Notes: generated by a model from the sequence alone, not told the origin. A stretch of DNA of 64,000 bases from Tateyamaria sp. ANG-S1 (GCF_000814025.1 NZ_JWLL01000006.1:744001-808000); one strand, 5' to 3'. Numbered from the stretch's first letter, positions 9,715 through 18,522 are shown. A program made the numbers and translations.

Positions 9715-9729
9715 TTAAGTCTGCGTTAA
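9715..9729. promoter_or_regulatory. Perfect CtrA-type box TTAA-N7-TTAA
   Basis: TTAA at 9715-9718 and TTAA at 9726-9729 are separated by exactly seven bases, the consensus for the alphaproteobacterial cell-cycle regulator CtrA. It lies 72 bases before the ssb start and 85 before the transglycosylase start, so it could control either. A 15-base match with eight fixed bases can occur by chance, so this is a candidate. Confidence 0.5.
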
Positions 9730-9800
9730 CCAAGTGTAGTCTAGCCAGAACGCAAGGCCGAGGCGTGGAATCAGCCCGGCACGGGACAAAGGGAAAAGAC

Positions 9801-10298
9801 ATGGCAGGCTCAGTCAACAAGGTCATTCTGATCGGAAATCTGGGGCGCGACCCCGAAGTGCGCACGTTCCAGAACGGCGGCAAGGTGTGCAACTTGCGCA
9901 TCGCCACGTCCGAGACGTGGAAGGACCGCAACACCGGCGAGCGTAAGGAACGCACCGAATGGCACTCGGTCGCAATCTTCTCGGAACCGCTGGCGCGTGT
10001 GGCCGAGCAGTATCTGCGCAAGGGATCCAAGGTGTACCTCGAAGGGCAGCTTGAAACCCGCAAATGGCAGGATCAGTCGGGCCAGGATCGCTATTCAACC
10101 GAAGTGGTGCTGCGCCCCTACACCTCGACCCTGACGATGCTGGATGGCCGCGGCGAAGGCGGCGGCGGTGGCGGCAGCTACGGTGGTGGTGGCGGTGGCC
10201 AGATGGGCTATGACGACCAGGGCGGCGGATATGGCGGCGGCAGCAGCCAACCCAGCCCAGCCCCCAGCCGCGATCTGGACGATGAAATTCCGTTCTGA
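9801..10298 (+). CDS. ssb: Single-stranded DNA-binding protein
   Basis: Coats single-stranded DNA during replication, repair and recombination. 165 residues: an OB fold from [17 protein letters not shown] through [14 protein letters not shown] (about 1-112), a very Gly-rich flexible linker (about 115-150), and the acidic tail DLDDEIPF that docks partner proteins. The start at 9801 has GGGAAAA upstream; the 34 codons before it in the same frame are not conserved. A strong intrinsic terminator follows 19 bases after the stop. Confidence 0.97.
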   Translation: MAGSVNKVILIGNLGRDPEVRTFQNGGKVCNLRIATSETWKDRNTGERKERTEWHSVAIFSEPLARVAEQYLRKGSKVYLEGQLETRKWQDQSGQDRYSTEVVLRPYTSTLTMLDGRGEGGGGGGSYGGGGGGQMGYDDQGGGYGGGSSQPSPAPSRDLDDEIPF

Positions 10299-10316
10299 CC
10301 GAAGCAATCTGATTGC

Positions 10317-10345
10317 AAAAGGCCCGCCATTCCGGCGGGCCTTTT
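10317..10345 (+). terminator. Intrinsic terminator of ssb
   Basis: GGCCCGCC (10321-10328) pairs perfectly with GGCGGGCC (10334-10341) over a five-base loop, flanked by AAAA and followed by TTTTT. The flanking A and T runs make it bidirectional, so it can also end the leftward flavoprotein transcript that stops at 10354. Confidence 0.92.
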
Positions 10346-10353
10346 TCGTTGGG

Positions 10354-10950
10354 TCAGTAAAGCGTGTCGCGATAGAGCTTGTCGACCGCATCCTGCTCTG
10401 TCCGTTCCTGCGGTATCGCCGTGTGATCGCGCAACATCTCAAGCAGGGTCGCGACCGGGCGTTGTGACGGCCATGTCTCCGGCTTCCATAGCCCCCCCCG
10501 CAAAGGCGCCTTGCCGCAATGGGTATAAATCTCGTCAGCCGTGATACGCACCACCGTCTTGGGGCTGCGCCCGTTCACCTGGAACTGGTCGCACAGTGCC
10601 GTGTCTTCACTGATCTCCGCCGTGCCATTCACGCGCAGCGTTTCGTCCACGGTGGGTATCAAGAACAAAAGCGCCACCTGCGGATGCGCCAGAATATTCA
10701 TCAGGCTGTCGATCCGGTTGTTGCCGGGCCGGTCCGGCAGCAGCAGCGTGGTGTCGGATTCGACGGTCACAAACCCCGCCGGATCGCCCTTGGGTGACAC
10801 GTCAAGCGTTTGCCCATCCGACGTCGCCAACACCAGAAAGGTGGAATGCGCGATGATCTGGCGGCAGTGGTCATCAAAGGATGTGATCACCTTGGCCGCG
10901 GCCCGTTCATGCACATCGCCATAAAGTTCGCGCAGTCTCTCGGGGGTCAT
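10354..10950 (-). CDS. Pyridoxamine 5'-phosphate oxidase-family flavoprotein
   Basis: 198 residues with the split-barrel FMN-binding fold: FLVLATSDGQTLDVSPKGDPAGF, then TTLLLPDRPGNNRIDSLMNIL, then VALLFLIPTVDETLRVNG. This arrangement fits the MSMEG_1061-like PPOX subfamily rather than PdxH itself. The substrate is unknown. It begins 26 bases after the aroB stop with AAGGAGA in the gap, so it is probably the last gene of aroK-aroB. The association looks positional, not metabolic. Confidence 0.8.
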   Translation of the reverse strand: MTPERLRELYGDVHERAAAKVITSFDDHCRQIIAHSTFLVLATSDGQTLDVSPKGDPAGFVTVESDTTLLLPDRPGNNRIDSLMNILAHPQVALLFLIPTVDETLRVNGTAEISEDTALCDQFQVNGRSPKTVVRITADEIYTHCGKAPLRGGLWKPETWPSQRPVATLLEMLRDHTAIPQERTEQDAVDKLYRDTLY

Positions 10951-10976
10951 CAGCCTGTCTCCTTTTCAAAAGCGCC

Positions 10977-12089
10977 CTAGCGGGCTGTCAGGGCATCCTC
11001 CAGCACGGCCATCACCGCATCGCGCGGCACGTCCGAGGTCACAAACGCCTCGCCAATCCCGCGCGCGAGGATGAAGTTCAACGTGCCTGCCACGACCTTC
11101 TTGTCCTGCCCCATCAGATCCAGCACCCCTGCGGCGTCGGGCAAGTCGCCGGGAATATCGGCCAGATCGGCCTTCATCCCCATCGCCTTGATATGCGCGC
11201 GGACGCGGCTGGGATCCTCCTGACTGCACAGCCCCAACCGCGCCGACAGCTCAAAGGCCAGACCGCATCCTATGGCCACACCTTCCCCATGCAGCAGCCG
11301 GTCGGAATATCCCGTGGCGGCCTCAAGCGCATGGCAGAACGTGTGGCCAAGGTTCAGCAAGGCACGGTCGCCCTGCTCCGTCTCGTCTCGGGTCACGATG
11401 TCGGCCTTCATCTCGACCGACCGCTTGACGGCTGCGACACGCAAGGCGACATCGCCCGCCGCCATCGCCTGCGCGTTCTCCTCCAGCCAGGCAAAGAATG
11501 TCGCATCCCCCAGCAGGCCGTATTTCATCACCTCACCATAACCCGCCAGAAAGTCGCGCGGGCCGAGGGATGCCAGCACATCAGTATCAGCCAAAACAAG
11601 GCTGGGCTGGTGAAACGCCCCGGCGAGGTTCTTGCCCTGCGCCGTGTTGATCCCCGTCTTGCCCCCGACGGAACTGTCGACCTGCGCCAAAAGCGATGTG
11701 GGCACCTGCACAAAGCGCACGCCCCGGCGCAGGATGGCGCAGGCAAAGCCCACCAGATCACCAATGACACCGCCGCCCAGTGCCACAACCACATCCCGCC
11801 GCTCGATCTTCTGATCCAGCAGCCATTCGGTGACCTGCGCCAGATGCGTCCAGCTTTTTGTGCTTTCGCCGGGGGGCAATTCCAGCGCGACACAGTCTAT
11901 GCCCGCCGCGCCCAGACCGTTTTCAAGCGCCGCAAGATGCAGGGCCGCCACCCGTTTTTCCGTGACCACAGCCACGCGCGGGCGGGGCAGCAGCGGTGCG
12001 ATCAACGTCCCGGCCTCTTCCATCAGGCCGGGCCCAATCACCACGTCATAGGCCCGCGCGCCCAGGGGCACATGCACGGTTTCACGCAT
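10977..12089 (-). CDS. aroB: 3-dehydroquinate synthase
   Basis: Second step of the shikimate pathway: converts DAHP to 3-dehydroquinate using NAD and a divalent metal. The 370 residues match the family. Motifs: LPPGESTKSWTHLAQVTEWLL, the NAD-binding GGGVIGDLVGFAC, the RGVRFVQVPTSLLAQVDSSVGGKTGIN block, and the metal-binding His in LLNLGHTFCHALEAATGY and LLHGEGVAIG. The ATG at 12089 lies inside the end of aroK (8-base overlap), indicating translational coupling. Confidence 0.97.
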   Translation of the reverse strand: MRETVHVPLGARAYDVVIGPGLMEEAGTLIAPLLPRPRVAVVTEKRVAALHLAALENGLGAAGIDCVALELPPGESTKSWTHLAQVTEWLLDQKIERRDVVVALGGGVIGDLVGFACAILRRGVRFVQVPTSLLAQVDSSVGGKTGINTAQGKNLAGAFHQPSLVLADTDVLASLGPRDFLAGYGEVMKYGLLGDATFFAWLEENAQAMAAGDVALRVAAVKRSVEMKADIVTRDETEQGDRALLNLGHTFCHALEAATGYSDRLLHGEGVAIGCGLAFELSARLGLCSQEDPSRVRAHIKAMGMKADLADIPGDLPDAAGVLDLMGQDKKVVAGTLNFILARGIGEAFVTSDVPRDAVMAVLEDALTAR

Positions 12090-12669
12090 CGGTTTTCTCC
12101 AAAACATCGGGGCGTTCGGTCAAAAGGGTCGCGACGACACGGTCCACCATCTCTTCGATCGTGAAATCGGGCTTGGACACGACGGCCACGTCAGCCAACG
12201 CATAAACAGGGACGCGCTGCGCATAAAGATCAGCCAGCGTCGCGCGCGGATCAGGGGTGCGCAACAGTGGTCTGGTGTCCTTGTGACGCACGCGCTGCCA
12301 GAGCAGGTCCAGATCTGCATTCAGCCAGACCGACACCCCACGCGCAGTGATATTTGCGCGGTTCTCCTCGGCCAGAAAGGCGCCGCCACCGGTGGAAAGT
12401 ATCCCACATTCCTCGTCCAGAAGGCGCGAAATGACCTGCGTTTCCTTGCGGCGAAAGAAAGGTTCCCCATCACGTTCGAAAATCTCGGGAACGCTCATGT
12501 TGGCGGCTGTCTCGATCTCGGCGTCGCTGTCCAAAAACGGAACGTTCAGGCGCAAGGCCAAGGCACGGCCCACAGCCGTCTTGCCCGCGCCCATCATACC
12601 AACCATCACGACCGTCTTTTTCAGTCGCAAGCCCGTTTCAACCGCATTGTCCTGCTGAATTTCGCTCAT
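12082..12669 (-). CDS. aroK: Shikimate kinase
   Basis: Phosphorylates shikimate to shikimate-3-phosphate with ATP. 195 residues: P-loop VGMMGAGKTAVGRALA near residue 25, shikimate-binding DSDAEIE, ERDGEPFFRRKE, GGGAFL, and the lid RPLLRTPDPRATLADL. The first ATG in frame is at 12669; a TTG nine codons earlier is possible. First gene of aroK-aroB-flavoprotein. The intergenic stretch to the divergent small membrane gene contains TATATATG, a possible -10. Confidence 0.96.
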   Translation of the reverse strand: MSEIQQDNAVETGLRLKKTVVMVGMMGAGKTAVGRALALRLNVPFLDSDAEIETAANMSVPEIFERDGEPFFRRKETQVISRLLDEECGILSTGGGAFLAEENRANITARGVSVWLNADLDLLWQRVRHKDTRPLLRTPDPRATLADLYAQRVPVYALADVAVVSKPDFTIEEMVDRVVATLLTERPDVLEKTDA

Positions 12670-12762
12670 ATCGCTGTCAATGACGTGATTTTGCAAAAAA
12701 GGCTATATATGCTTTGGGCAAAACAAAGAACCACAATCAAGACTTCTGGGGCAGGCAAGCAT

Positions 12763-12912
12763 ATGATCCGTCTATTCAAGCTGTTGATCTTTCTCGCGAT
12801 CATCGGGTTTGTGGGGCTCGTGGGCTATGCCTATGTCGGCGAATACTTCGGCGCCAACTTTTCCCCGCCCCAGGACGAGATGCGCCTGCCTGTGACATTG
12901 GATGCGGAATAG
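12763..12912 (+). CDS. Small single-pass membrane protein
   Basis: 49 residues: three charged or polar residues, one hydrophobic helix (LFKLLIFLAIIGFVGLVGYA), then a short acidic tail with PPQDEMRLPV. No named family. It is supported by its position: the next gene starts 11 bases inside its 3' end, as in a coupled operon, and it heads a run with an exported protein and xerD. The tail is probably periplasmic (inference). Confidence 0.65.
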   Translation: MIRLFKLLIFLAIIGFVGLVGYAYVGEYFGANFSPPQDEMRLPVTLDAE

Positions 12913-14440
12913 GTCCACTCCCCTGCTTGCCGCGCTTGTCTGCGCTGGCACAAGCCTCGGCGCGCAGAATGAGGCGACCGCCCCGCTGAGCGTGATCGAC
13001 TGGCTCGACACGCAAGGTGCCATTGATGCTGCCGTGCCCAAGCCTGATGAGCCTGACGTGGCCGCCAGCGGAACAGTGCCGCAGGTGACGGTACAGCCCT
13101 TGCGCACGGATGCCGCACAACGTGTGGGGCTTGCCCCGTCAAACGTCACCGGACTGCCAGATACGCTCTGGCAATCGACCGATGCCGCATCGCTGTCGCG
13201 CGCTGTAAACGCCTTGCCAGACGCGCCACTGCCTGCGCTCCAAGACCTGATCCTCACCCTGCTTCTGGCCGAAGCCAACCCGCCACAAGGTGAAGCCCAA
13301 CGCTTCGATCTGGCGCGTGTCGATGCGCTGACGACGTTCGGCGCACTGGATCCGGCCATTGCACTGCTTGAACAGACACCACTGGACAAGCGGGCCGCAA
13401 AACTCGCGCGCTACATGGACCTGTCGTTGATGTCGGGCGACGTCAGCACGGCCTGCACCCTGATACTGGCCAACCCCAAGCTTTCTCCGGGTGAGGCATA
13501 TGACGTCTTCTGCAATGCCCGCGCCGGGAATTGGGAGGATGCGGTGCTTGTCCTGGGAACCGCACGGGTTCTCGGCCTCATTTCCGAAGACCGGGCCGCA
13601 GCGCTGGAACGGTTCCTTGACCCCGAACTCTTCGAGGGCGACCCGCCCCTGACCGTACCCAGCACGCCCGATCCGCTGACCTTCCGGTTGTTCGAGGCAA
13701 TTGGAACACCGATCCCCACCCGGGTTTGGCCGCTCGTTTACGCCAATGCGGACCTGTCACCGAATGCGGGCTGGAAAGCGCAGCTTGAAGCCGCCGAACG
13801 GCTGGCACAGCGCGGCGCGCTGGGGGACAACCGGCTGCTGGGGCTCTATACGCAACGCCAGCCTGCCGCATCGGGCGGCGTCTGGGACCGCGCCGCTGCC
13901 GTGCAACGGTTTGAAACCGCGTTGAGCACAGGCAGCGAGGCGGCTGTATTAAAAACCCTGCCCGCCGCATGGCGCGCCATGGGCCAGATCGGCCTGCAAA
14001 CCGTCTTTGCCAAACTCTTTGCCGAGGACGTGGGCAAGCTGGTGCTGAGCGGCCCGGCCGCGGATTTGGCATTTGAGGTCCTTCTGCTGTCGCCAGCGTA
14101 CGAAATGGCCGCACGGCAATTCCCGTCCCGCGCCCTTCAGCGCCCGGTGGCCGTGGCTGTGGCAACCGGTGACGTCCCTGCGGACCTGACCGCCGACGGG
14201 GTTCGGGGCGCAATCCTCGCTGCATTTCGCGACGCGCCGCCCGATGCTGGTATCGTTGAAGCGGCACAGGCGGGCGATCTGGGCCTTGCCCTGTTGAACG
14301 CCATTGCCCTGACGCATGGCGGCACAGGCGGGGACGTGGCACGGCTTACCACCGGGCTGGCCACCCTGCGCGCGCTTGGGCTGGAGGACGTCGCCCGACG
14401 CACGGCTCTGCAAGTGCTTCTCTTGGGGAACGCGGGATGA
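12902..14440 (+). CDS. Exported protein of unknown function, helical-repeat-like
   Basis: 512 residues with an N-terminal signal peptide (MRNRSTPLLAALVCAGTSLGA). The mature part is Ala/Leu-rich and probably all-helical, with TPR-like spacing but no clear consensus; ALDPAIALLEQTPLDKRAAKLARYM is typical. No catalytic motif is visible. It overlaps the upstream 49-residue gene by 11 bases and the downstream xerD by ATGA, so all three are translationally coupled. Probably a periplasmic or envelope protein; a role with XerD is not implied. Confidence 0.75.
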   Translation: MRNRSTPLLAALVCAGTSLGAQNEATAPLSVIDWLDTQGAIDAAVPKPDEPDVAASGTVPQVTVQPLRTDAAQRVGLAPSNVTGLPDTLWQSTDAASLSRAVNALPDAPLPALQDLILTLLLAEANPPQGEAQRFDLARVDALTTFGALDPAIALLEQTPLDKRAAKLARYMDLSLMSGDVSTACTLILANPKLSPGEAYDVFCNARAGNWEDAVLVLGTARVLGLISEDRAAALERFLDPELFEGDPPLTVPSTPDPLTFRLFEAIGTPIPTRVWPLVYANADLSPNAGWKAQLEAAERLAQRGALGDNRLLGLYTQRQPAASGGVWDRAAAVQRFETALSTGSEAAVLKTLPAAWRAMGQIGLQTVFAKLFAEDVGKLVLSGPAADLAFEVLLLSPAYEMAARQFPSRALQRPVAVAVATGDVPADLTADGVRGAILAAFRDAPPDAGIVEAAQAGDLGLALLNAIALTHGGTGGDVARLTTGLATLRALGLEDVARRTALQVLLLGNAG

Positions 14441-15399
14441 ACCATCGCTGGATTTCCACCTTCCTTGATGCGCAAGCCGCCGAGCTGGGGGCTGCGCGCA
14501 ACACGCTGCTGGCCTATGGCCGGGATCTCAAGGACGCGGATGCGTGGCTCGCGAACCAGGGCACGGATTTCGAAACCGCCGACACCGCAAAGATCGAAGC
14601 CTACCTGATCCACTGCGACGCCCAGGGCCTCGCCAAATCCACCCGCGCCCGCCGCCTGTCGGCGATCAAACAGCTCTACCGCTTCGCCTTCGAAGAAGGC
14701 TGGCGCAGCGACAACCCGGCGATCCAGATCGCCAGCCCCGGCCAGGACAAGCGCCTGCCCAAGACGCTGGACGAAGACGAGGTCGAGCGCCTGTTGGTCG
14801 CCGCCCGCAATTTCGGGCGCGGCGACCATGACCGGCTGCGCGACACCTGCCTGATGGAACTGCTCTATGCCACCGGAATGCGGGTCAGCGAGCTGGTCAG
14901 CTTGCCTGTCTCCTCGGCCCGCGGCGATCCGCAGATGCTGCTGATCCTCGGCAAAGGGGGCAAGGAACGCATGGTGCCGCTGTCCCCGTCGGCGCGCACG
15001 GCGCTTGGCGACTGGATTTCATGCCGCGATGCCAAATGTGAAGCGGCAGAGGCCCAAGGCGCTGCCCCGTCCCGCTTTCTTTTCCCATCGCGTGGCGCGT
15101 CCGGATACCTGACACGCCACTGGTTCTATGCCCGGATCAAGTCGCTCGCCGTGCATGCGGGTGTTGATCCCTCCAAGGTCACACCACACACCCTGCGCCA
15201 CGCCTTTGCCACGCACCTTCTGGCCGGTGGTGCCGACTTGCGGGCGATCCAAACCATGCTTGGCCACGCCGATGTCGCCACGACCGAGATCTACACCCAC
15301 GTCGTCGATGAACGGCTGACCCAGCTTGTGCTGGATCATCACCCGCTGGCCAAGGACAAGCGCAAATCAGGCGGCAACACGTCCTCGGAAGGCCAGTAA
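14437..15399 (+). CDS. xerD: Tyrosine recombinase XerD
   Basis: Resolves chromosome dimers at dif with XerC. 320 residues: an N-terminal SAM-like core-binding domain (1-100) and a catalytic domain. All six active-site residues are present in context: Arg in ATGMRVSELV, Lys in GKGGKERMVPL, His/Arg in HTLRHAFATHL, His in LGHADVATTEIYTH, and the nucleophilic Tyr in the same segment. EEGWRSDNPA and LPKTLDEDEVERLL favour XerD over XerC. The start overlaps the upstream stop (ATGA). The last 61 bases overlap the convergent phosphoesterase gene. Confidence 0.93.
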   Translation: MNHRWISTFLDAQAAELGAARNTLLAYGRDLKDADAWLANQGTDFETADTAKIEAYLIHCDAQGLAKSTRARRLSAIKQLYRFAFEEGWRSDNPAIQIASPGQDKRLPKTLDEDEVERLLVAARNFGRGDHDRLRDTCLMELLYATGMRVSELVSLPVSSARGDPQMLLILGKGGKERMVPLSPSARTALGDWISCRDAKCEAAEAQGAAPSRFLFPSRGASGYLTRHWFYARIKSLAVHAGVDPSKVTPHTLRHAFATHLLAGGADLRAIQTMLGHADVATTEIYTHVVDERLTQLVLDHHPLAKDKRKSGGNTSSEGQ

Positions 15400-16145
15400 C
15401 CGGAGCGCAGCGCGCGGTCATACCCGTAGGTCAGCCCGGCGGCCTCCATATCGGCCACGGCACCATCGACATCGTATCGCAACCGATGGAACGTCGGCAC
15501 GCCTTGCCTAAGGATGACATAGGCTGTCTCTGTCGATCCGTCATGCGGCGGCATTCCCACGACACCGGCATTGATCCACCGCCCCACACCAATCTCACGC
15601 TGGAATGGGATACCCGAATGACCGGCAATCACATGATCGACCGGACCAACCCGTGCCTCCAACGCCGCCCATTCCGCGCGGAACGCTGCGTCAGGCGATG
15701 TGGACCACAAAAACCGCGACACATCGGACACGCCGCCATGGATAGTGGCGTAGCGCGCGCCCGCATGGGTAAAGACGATCACATCGGGCAAGGACGCCAT
15801 CCACCCACGCGCGCCATCATCAATCCGCGCCTGCGCAAACCCGTACCATCCGACAGACAACAGATCACAGGCGCTGCCCTCTTCGAACCCGCAGCCACAA
15901 TCGGCGGCACCCGCCGCCAATTGGATCTCGCAATTGCCAGCCACCACCGGACAACCAGCCTGACGGATGGCGTCCACCGTTTCGGCAGGGCGCGCGCAAT
16001 AAGCAACGACATCGCCGGTGCAAATCGGATCGGCCCCTAGGTGCTCCGCCTGCCCCAGCACGGCTCGGGTCGCCTGCAAATTGGAATACGGACCGCCAAA
16101 CAAAAGCACAGGGCCGTCCATCACCCCCAGATCCTGCACCCGCAT
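15339..16145 (-). CDS. Metallophosphoesterase-family protein
   Basis: 268 residues. Calcineurin-like motifs are present: GGPYSNLQATRAVL near residue 17 (a GDxHG-like strand in which the Asp/His are not canonical), CTGDVVAYCARPAETVD (GDxxxYG-type), VVAGNCE (GNxE), FTHAG with the metal-binding His, and VIAGHSG. It resembles YfcE/diadenosine-tetraphosphatase-like proteins; the altered first motif may affect one metal site. The 3' end overlaps xerD by 61 bases, antisense. It is divergent from the CorC-type gene. Confidence 0.8.
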   Translation of the reverse strand: MRVQDLGVMDGPVLLFGGPYSNLQATRAVLGQAEHLGADPICTGDVVAYCARPAETVDAIRQAGCPVVAGNCEIQLAAGAADCGCGFEEGSACDLLSVGWYGFAQARIDDGARGWMASLPDVIVFTHAGARYATIHGGVSDVSRFLWSTSPDAAFRAEWAALEARVGPVDHVIAGHSGIPFQREIGVGRWINAGVVGMPPHDGSTETAYVILRQGVPTFHRLRYDVDGAVADMEAAGLTYGYDRALRSGYWPSEDVLPPDLRLSLASG

Positions 16146-16215
16146 CCTGCCGCATCCCTTGATTGCATCGCGTCACACCCCCATAAACCATGCACGATCA
16201 AAGGATAAATCACGA

Positions 16216-17526
16216 ATGCACGACCCAACATCGGTGCTGGACGCGGCCTTCTGGATCACCAGTGCCGTGATCCTTGGCTTGCTGGTCATGTCCGGCTTCT
16301 TCTCCGGCTCGGAAACGGCGCTGACAGCGGCTTCGCGCGGCAAACTCAGGGCGCAGGCGGACAAGGGGTCGCGCGGCGCCGAAAAGGCGCTTGAGATCAC
16401 CGAAGACAACGAACGGCTGATCGGCTCTGTCCTTCTGGGCAACAACCTCGTGAACATCCTTGCGACGTCGCTTGCCACAGCGCTGTTCACACGGGCGTTC
16501 GGCGAATCCGGCGTGGCGCTGGCCACACTGGTGATGACGGTGCTTGTCCTCGTGTTCGCTGAAGTGCTGCCCAAGACCTACGCCATCACCAACTCGGAAA
16601 AGGCCGCGTCGCTCGTGTCGCGCCCCATCTCGCTGGTGGTTCTGGTCTTCTCGCCCATCGTGGCTGCCGTCCGTCTGCTGGTGCGCGGTGTCCTGCGCAT
16701 CTTCGGGGTCAAGATCGACCCCGACAGCCACATCATGGCCGTGCGCGAAGAGATTGCGGGTGCCCTGCAACTCGGCCACTCCGAAGGCGTGGTCGAAAAA
16801 GAAGACCGCGACCGCATCCTCGGCGCGCTGGATCTGGGCGACCGCACAGTAGAAGAGATCATGCTCCACCGGTCGGGCATCGAGATGATCAATGCCGATG
16901 ACGACCCGCAAGACATCCTGGAACAGTGCCTGAAATCCAACCACACCCGCCTGCCCGTCTACCGGGACGAACAGGAAAACATCATCGGCGTCATCCATGC
17001 CAAGGATCTCTTGCGCGCGATGTACCAGGTGATCGGCGGACCGGACGGCGAAGCGGCTGCGCTGAAGAATTTCGATATCGGTCACGTCGCGATGTCGCCC
17101 TATTTCGTGCCGGAAACCACAACGCTCGACGACCAGATGCGCCAGTTCCTGCGGATGCGCACGCACTTCGCCCTCGTGGTTGACGAATACGGCTCACTTC
17201 AGGGACTCATCACGCTCGAAGACATCCTGGAAGAGATCGTGGGCGAGATCACGGACGAGTTCGACCCCGATGACGAGGACGTGGTCCAGCGCGGCGAAGA
17301 CGGGCATTACTACATCGACGGCGCCATGACGATCCGTGACCTCAACCGTGCCACGGACTGGAACCTGCCGGATGATGAGGCCAACACGGTGGCCGGTCTC
17401 GTCATTCACGAGGCGCAGATGATCCCGGATATCGGCCAGGTCTTCAGCTTCCACGGCTTCCGCTTCGAAGTGACGGCACGCGAGGGCAACAGGATCACCG
17501 CCCTGCGCATCCAGGGTCTGGACTAG
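16216..17526 (+). CDS. HlyC/CorC (CNNM-type) transmembrane protein with CBS pair
   Basis: 436 residues. DUF21/CNNM membrane domain (1-190) with SGFFSGSETALTAASRGKLRA and VLVFAEVLPKTYAI; two CBS domains (about 205-340, including LPVYRDEQENIIGVIHAKDLL and FALVVDEYGSLQGLITLEDIL); and a C-terminal CorC_HlyC domain (about 350-436). Relatives take part in Mg2+/Co2+ efflux or homeostasis. The start at 16216 has AAGGAT upstream. Convergent with the LytTR gene, only six bases apart. Confidence 0.93.
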   Translation: MHDPTSVLDAAFWITSAVILGLLVMSGFFSGSETALTAASRGKLRAQADKGSRGAEKALEITEDNERLIGSVLLGNNLVNILATSLATALFTRAFGESGVALATLVMTVLVLVFAEVLPKTYAITNSEKAASLVSRPISLVVLVFSPIVAAVRLLVRGVLRIFGVKIDPDSHIMAVREEIAGALQLGHSEGVVEKEDRDRILGALDLGDRTVEEIMLHRSGIEMINADDDPQDILEQCLKSNHTRLPVYRDEQENIIGVIHAKDLLRAMYQVIGGPDGEAAALKNFDIGHVAMSPYFVPETTTLDDQMRQFLRMRTHFALVVDEYGSLQGLITLEDILEEIVGEITDEFDPDDEDVVQRGEDGHYYIDGAMTIRDLNRATDWNLPDDEANTVAGLVIHEAQMIPDIGQVFSFHGFRFEVTAREGNRITALRIQGLD

Positions 17527-17532
17527 CGCGCA

Positions 17533-18372
17533 CTAAGCCACGCGCTGGTCGTCATCACCGTCAGTCTGCTCGGCAAGCCACGCGCGCACATCCTCCAGCC
17601 GCCCACGCGCGACGGGCACCTTTTCCCCATCGTCCAAGAGCAGCTTGGGACCGGAGAGCGATTGCGCTTTGTGGCGTGACACCCAATGCGACCTGTGCGT
17701 CTGAATGCCGTCTTCGGGGCCGACCTGCTCAAGAAATGTGCCCAACCGCTCGCGCATGATCTCGATCCCCTCCGGCGTGTGGATCTCAAGGTAGTGTTCC
17801 GCCGCCTTGACGCGACCGATCTGCTCCAGCGATACAGTGCGGCCAGACAGGGTCACCTTCCGCGCCTCCTTTTCCGCCGCTTTGCGGGCGCGCTGTGCTG
17901 GCAAAAGCCACATCAACGCCGTCGTTTCAAAAACATGGGCCACCAGAATGTTTCGGACATTCATCTGCCAGGACATGCTGAGAAAGGGTGGCTTGTCCGG
18001 TTCGAACAGGAATGTCAGGCCGACCGACGTGATGTAGGTCGCCGCCAGAACCAGCGGTGTCGACAGGATGATCAACGGGATGGGTCCACCAAACACCGCC
18101 TTCCAGGCCCGGCAGGCCAAGACCGAGTAGACGGTCGAGATCAGCAGGTAAACAATCAGGGCAATGAACCAGAAGGCGAGCCGCAAACCAAAGCTGTCAA
18201 ACTGCGGCAGCGTTGCCGGATGACCAGTGGCCATGATCATGAAGCCGACCAGGACCAAAACCCACAGCTGCCAAGACCCATAGAGCGCGTGCACTTCACG
18301 CATCGTGAAATGCGTCAACGTCCCGTTCGAGACATATACATGCATTTCGTGGTCAAAGGTCTTCTGAAACAT
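17533..18372 (-). CDS. Membrane-anchored LytTR DNA-binding regulator
   Basis: 279 residues. About four hydrophobic segments (34-50, 62-86, 94-122, 141-158) are followed by a charged linker and a C-terminal LytTR domain (about 170-265). The latter shows RVKAAEHYLEIHTPEG, MRERLGTFLEQVGPEDGIQTHRSHWVSRHKAQSL, where the HRSHWV string is the LytTR recognition segment. The layout suggests a one-component regulator that reads the promoter from the membrane and needs no kinase. The target and signal are unknown. Confidence 0.88.
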   Translation of the reverse strand: MFQKTFDHEMHVYVSNGTLTHFTMREVHALYGSWQLWVLVLVGFMIMATGHPATLPQFDSFGLRLAFWFIALIVYLLISTVYSVLACRAWKAVFGGPIPLIILSTPLVLAATYITSVGLTFLFEPDKPPFLSMSWQMNVRNILVAHVFETTALMWLLPAQRARKAAEKEARKVTLSGRTVSLEQIGRVKAAEHYLEIHTPEGIEIMRERLGTFLEQVGPEDGIQTHRSHWVSRHKAQSLSGPKLLLDDGEKVPVARGRLEDVRAWLAEQTDGDDDQRVA

Positions 18373-18429
18373 AAAACACGTCTAACATGTGACGCTAAAT
18401 AGAGTAAACGCATTCGCAGGCCTATCCGG

Positions 18430-18500
18430 GGCACGGGCGGGCATCACATCTAGTGCAAGTTGCAGGCCTCCATCGATGAGTAATGGCGCCTGCCCGTGCC
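18430..18500. repeat. Nine-base inverted repeat downstream of the leftward dehydrogenase
   Basis: GGCACGGGC (18430-18438) and GCCCGTGCC (18492-18500) are exact complements 53 bases apart. They lie between the stop of the leftward FAD/GcvT gene and the start of the LytTR gene. It could be a long-loop transcript end or a regulator site; there is no T run. Confidence 0.35.
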
Positions 18501-18522
18501 TCCGTATCTCGCAAAAGCGACC

